Source of the DNA: Cyanobacteria bacterium UBA6984
GTDB lineage: Bacteria; Cyanobacteriota; Vampirovibrionia; Gastranaerophilales; Gastranaerophilaceae
DNA length: 7,620 nucleotides
Reading direction: 5' to 3'
Assembly (NCBI GenBank): GCA_002450015.1
Contig: DJYG01000042.1
Span: 1 to 7,620 of the forward strand
Shown in pieces: positions 6,341-7,620 of the stretch. Positions within the stretch are counted from its first letter, which is position 1. Every line of letters begins with the position of its first letter. The notes under the pieces were generated by a model. It searched no databases, was not told the origin of the DNA, and saw only the letters and a list, made by a program, of their open reading frames with translations. Position numbers and translations under genes: made by a program.

Positions 6341-6784
6341 ATGCCAACAGATAATAAAAGTGAAATCGAGATTTTTAAGACAGCGGACGAAAAGATTTCT
6401 GTTGATGTTCGTTTTGAAGGCGAAACTGTCTGGCTTACGCAGGCTCAGCTGGTGGATTTATATGGTTCGAGCAAGGCAAATGTAAGCGAACATATAAAGC
6501 ATATTTTTGAAGAAGAAGAGCTTGAAGAAGATTCAGTTGTTCGGAAATTCCGAACAACTGCGGCGGATGGAAAGTCGTATCAGACAAAATATTACAACCT
6601 CGATATGATTATCTCTCTGGGCTACCGTATAAAGTCCAAGATCGCAACACAGTTCCGTCAGTGGGCAACAAAGCGGCTGAATGAATACATCCGAAAAGGC
6701 TTTACGATGGTAAGAAGATATTTCAACCGAAACAATTATTCGTGGTCGCTGTTATTTAAGAATCTTTTTATTGCAAATTCCTGA
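6341..6784 (+). pseudogene. rhuM: RhuM-family protein, truncated after about 123 residues
   Basis: Residues 1-123 match the N-terminal half of the RhuM (virulence_RhuM) family: IEIFKTADEKISVDVRFEGETVWLTQAQ, an HTH-like segment (32-56, ending NVSEHIKHIF), the phrase VVRKFRTTAADGKSY, YYNLDMIISLGYRI, and QFRQWATKRLNEYIRKGFTM. Full members continue with a D-rich, helical second half of similar length or longer (about 330 residues in total). Here the frame after codon ATG 6707-6709 reads VRRYFNRNNYSW and ends at TGA 6782-6784, a tail that is the antisense of the end of the minus-strand gene at 6736. The start has a strong GGAGG (6329-6333) at 7 bases. RhuM proteins often sit inside type I RM operons, often between hsdS and hsdR; their function is not known. 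The truncated product is probably non-functional. Confidence 0.85.
6709..6710. other. Junction where rhuM homology stops
   Basis: Up to 6709 the DNA encodes RhuM; immediately after, 26 bases (6710-6735) of non-RhuM sequence lead into the 3' end of the minus-strand membrane gene. Base composition also drops to AT-rich. This is the left edge of an insertion or a rearrangement point. No target-site duplication can be tested because the other edge is outside the window, and no terminal inverted repeat is seen here. Confidence 0.65.
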
Positions 6785-7335
6785 GCATCTAGTAAATTAA
6801 ATTTATATTTGTTCTTTTCTTTTGAAAATTCTTCTTCAGCTTTAAGATTCCGTTCTTTATCATTATTCGTACCAGATAAATAATAATCTATTTTCGTATC
6901 TGTTTGCATTCTTAGATATTCAAGGTATATATAAAACTGATGAGAAACATCGTGTCCAAGAATATATTCATTTTGGCTTATAAACAATTTACTTTCATTC
7001 ATTTTTAATTCATACAACTTGTATTGCTCTGAAAAGCTAGACTGATATTGAAATGAATATTTATCAAAAGACTTTTCCTCAAGAGTATAAACAAACGCAT
7101 CACTACATATTTCAGAGGATAACATTTCGACTTCATCTATCTTTTTCCAAATGTCATTCGTTGCATTAATAAATCTTGAAACTGAAAGTTCTGCAATTTT
7201 ATTTTTAGTTTTTGCATTTTCAAGATTTATATTTATAAGAAAAGCTGCTAACAAAATAAAGATTCCGATAATGCATTTATCTAAAATAATTTGCAAAGTT
7301 TTTGATTCATCAAATAATTTTAAAATTTTTTTCAT
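6736..7335 (-). CDS. Small membrane-anchored protein, unknown family (199 aa)
   Basis: I do not recognise the family. One hydrophobic segment (about 18-37: LDKCIIGIFILLAAFLI) follows a lysine-rich start, so the protein is likely anchored by its N-terminus. The rest is charged and probably helical, with a long run of polar and aromatic residues (DKYSFQYQSSFSEQYKLYEL) and acidic/lysine-rich stretches near the end. The ATG (7333-7335) overlaps the stop of the peptidase gene by 4 bases (ATGA) and has AAGGGAG (7344-7350 on the minus strand) 8 bases before it, so translation is coupled. The pair may be a regulator-effector or toxin-antitoxin-like unit, from gene order only. The stop is at 6736-6738. 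Confidence 0.65.
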   Translation of the reverse strand: MKKILKLFDESKTLQIILDKCIIGIFILLAAFLININLENAKTKNKIAELSVSRFINATNDIWKKIDEVEMLSSEICSDAFVYTLEEKSFDKYSFQYQSSFSEQYKLYELKMNESKLFISQNEYILGHDVSHQFYIYLEYLRMQTDTKIDYYLSGTNNDKERNLKAEEEFSKEKNKYKFNLLDAQEFAIKRFLNNSDHE

Positions 7336-7620
7336 TTAAACATCTCCCTTACCGCACCATTCCCGATAAGGTTTGTGAATACCGAATAGTTTTTGTTCTC
7401 AAAACGGAGACGGCCTGCTGGTATTGCGGGGCTGATATGCTGTTCTTCTGCAAAATTTCTTATTGCCATAGAAGTGGAAGAAATTGTCAGGCCAGAAGTT
7501 TTCCAGATGTTCATAGGTATTAACATTTCTTTTGCGTATGTGTCGGCTTCTTTTTCAATTGTTTTACTCATCTCATTTGTTATGTCGTCAAAGTATGCGG
7601 CATTATTTTTTGACAGATGT
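7332..7620 (-). CDS. ImmA/IrrE (M78) metallopeptidase-domain protein, C-terminal part (5' partial)
   Basis: On the minus strand the frame is open from the window edge to TGA 7332-7334 and shows the end of an ImmA/IrrE-type domain: DDITNEMSKTIEKEADTYAKEMLIP (split here as EKEAD, then YAKEMLIP), a tryptophan, then ISPAIPAGRLRFEN and NLIGNGAVREMF. The EKEAD glutamate is the third zinc ligand of the family; the HExxH motif that should precede it is outside the window. Such domains often follow an Xre-type HTH (HigA-like fusion) that regulates a neighbouring gene, and proteins of this kind cleave repressors in phage and ICEBs1. Whether an HTH is present cannot be seen. An internal ATG at 7571 is not the start, since the family similarity extends upstream of it. 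It overlaps the membrane gene by ATGA. Confidence 0.78.
   Translation of the reverse strand, partial: HLSKNNAAYFDDITNEMSKTIEKEADTYAKEMLIPMNIWKTSGLTISSTSMAIRNFAEEQHISPAIPAGRLRFENKNYSVFTNLIGNGAVREMFK

Noticed and set aside
6141..6347. Minus-strand open frame over the GC-rich element
   Set aside because: It is the antisense of the end of the DUF2971 gene plus the repeat; the arginine- and proline-rich product is typical of translated repeat DNA and has no ribosome binding site.
7302..7523. Plus-strand open frame opposite the peptidase gene
   Set aside because: Its product has no family character, whereas the minus strand encodes a recognisable ImmA/IrrE end.

Overview
The window looks like part of a defence or accessory island in an AT-rich bacterial chromosome. 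It is built on a type I restriction-modification (RM) locus. Short GC-rich, hairpin-forming intergenic elements in an otherwise very AT-rich background, and an hsdM-hsdS-rhuM order, resemble host-associated Treponema (spirochaete) genomes. That assignment is inference from memory of such genomes and is not proven here. No rRNA, tRNA, CRISPR array, transposase or integrase is visible.

Layout, plus strand. 1-225: the last codons of the type I methyltransferase subunit HsdM. 227-326: a GC-rich structured intergenic element. 351-1217: an HNH nuclease with an extra N-terminal cysteine cluster, placed between hsdM and hsdS. 1220-2431: HsdS, the DNA-specificity subunit, with two target-recognition domains. 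2438-3445: an unrecognised seven-helix membrane protein with a C-terminal beta-rich cytosolic or periplasmic tail. 3544-5355: an ABC-type AAA ATPase fused to a TOPRIM-like nuclease domain (OLD-like; also reminiscent of PARIS AriA+AriB). 5450-6217: a DUF2971 protein with its own good promoter and a possible operator. 6212-6318: a second GC-rich structured element. 6341-6784: the N-terminal part of a RhuM-family protein, broken near 6709.

Minus strand, right end. An ImmA/IrrE (M78)-type metallopeptidase, partial and entering from beyond the window (7620-7332), overlaps by 4 bases (ATGA) a small single-helix membrane protein (7335-6736). The end of this pair lies directly against the rhuM break, so the pair was probably inserted there, or rhuM was cut by a rearrangement.

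How it may work together: HsdM and HsdS would form the methyltransferase. The restriction subunit HsdR is not in the window and may lie to either side. The HNH protein, membrane protein, ATPase-TOPRIM and DUF2971 genes are AT-rich cargo, plausibly additional anti-phage effectors. hsdM and the central part of hsdS share GC-richer codon use, whereas both hsdS recognition domains are AT-rich like the cargo. This suggests exchange of specificity domains. The functional links among the cargo genes are inference from gene order only.
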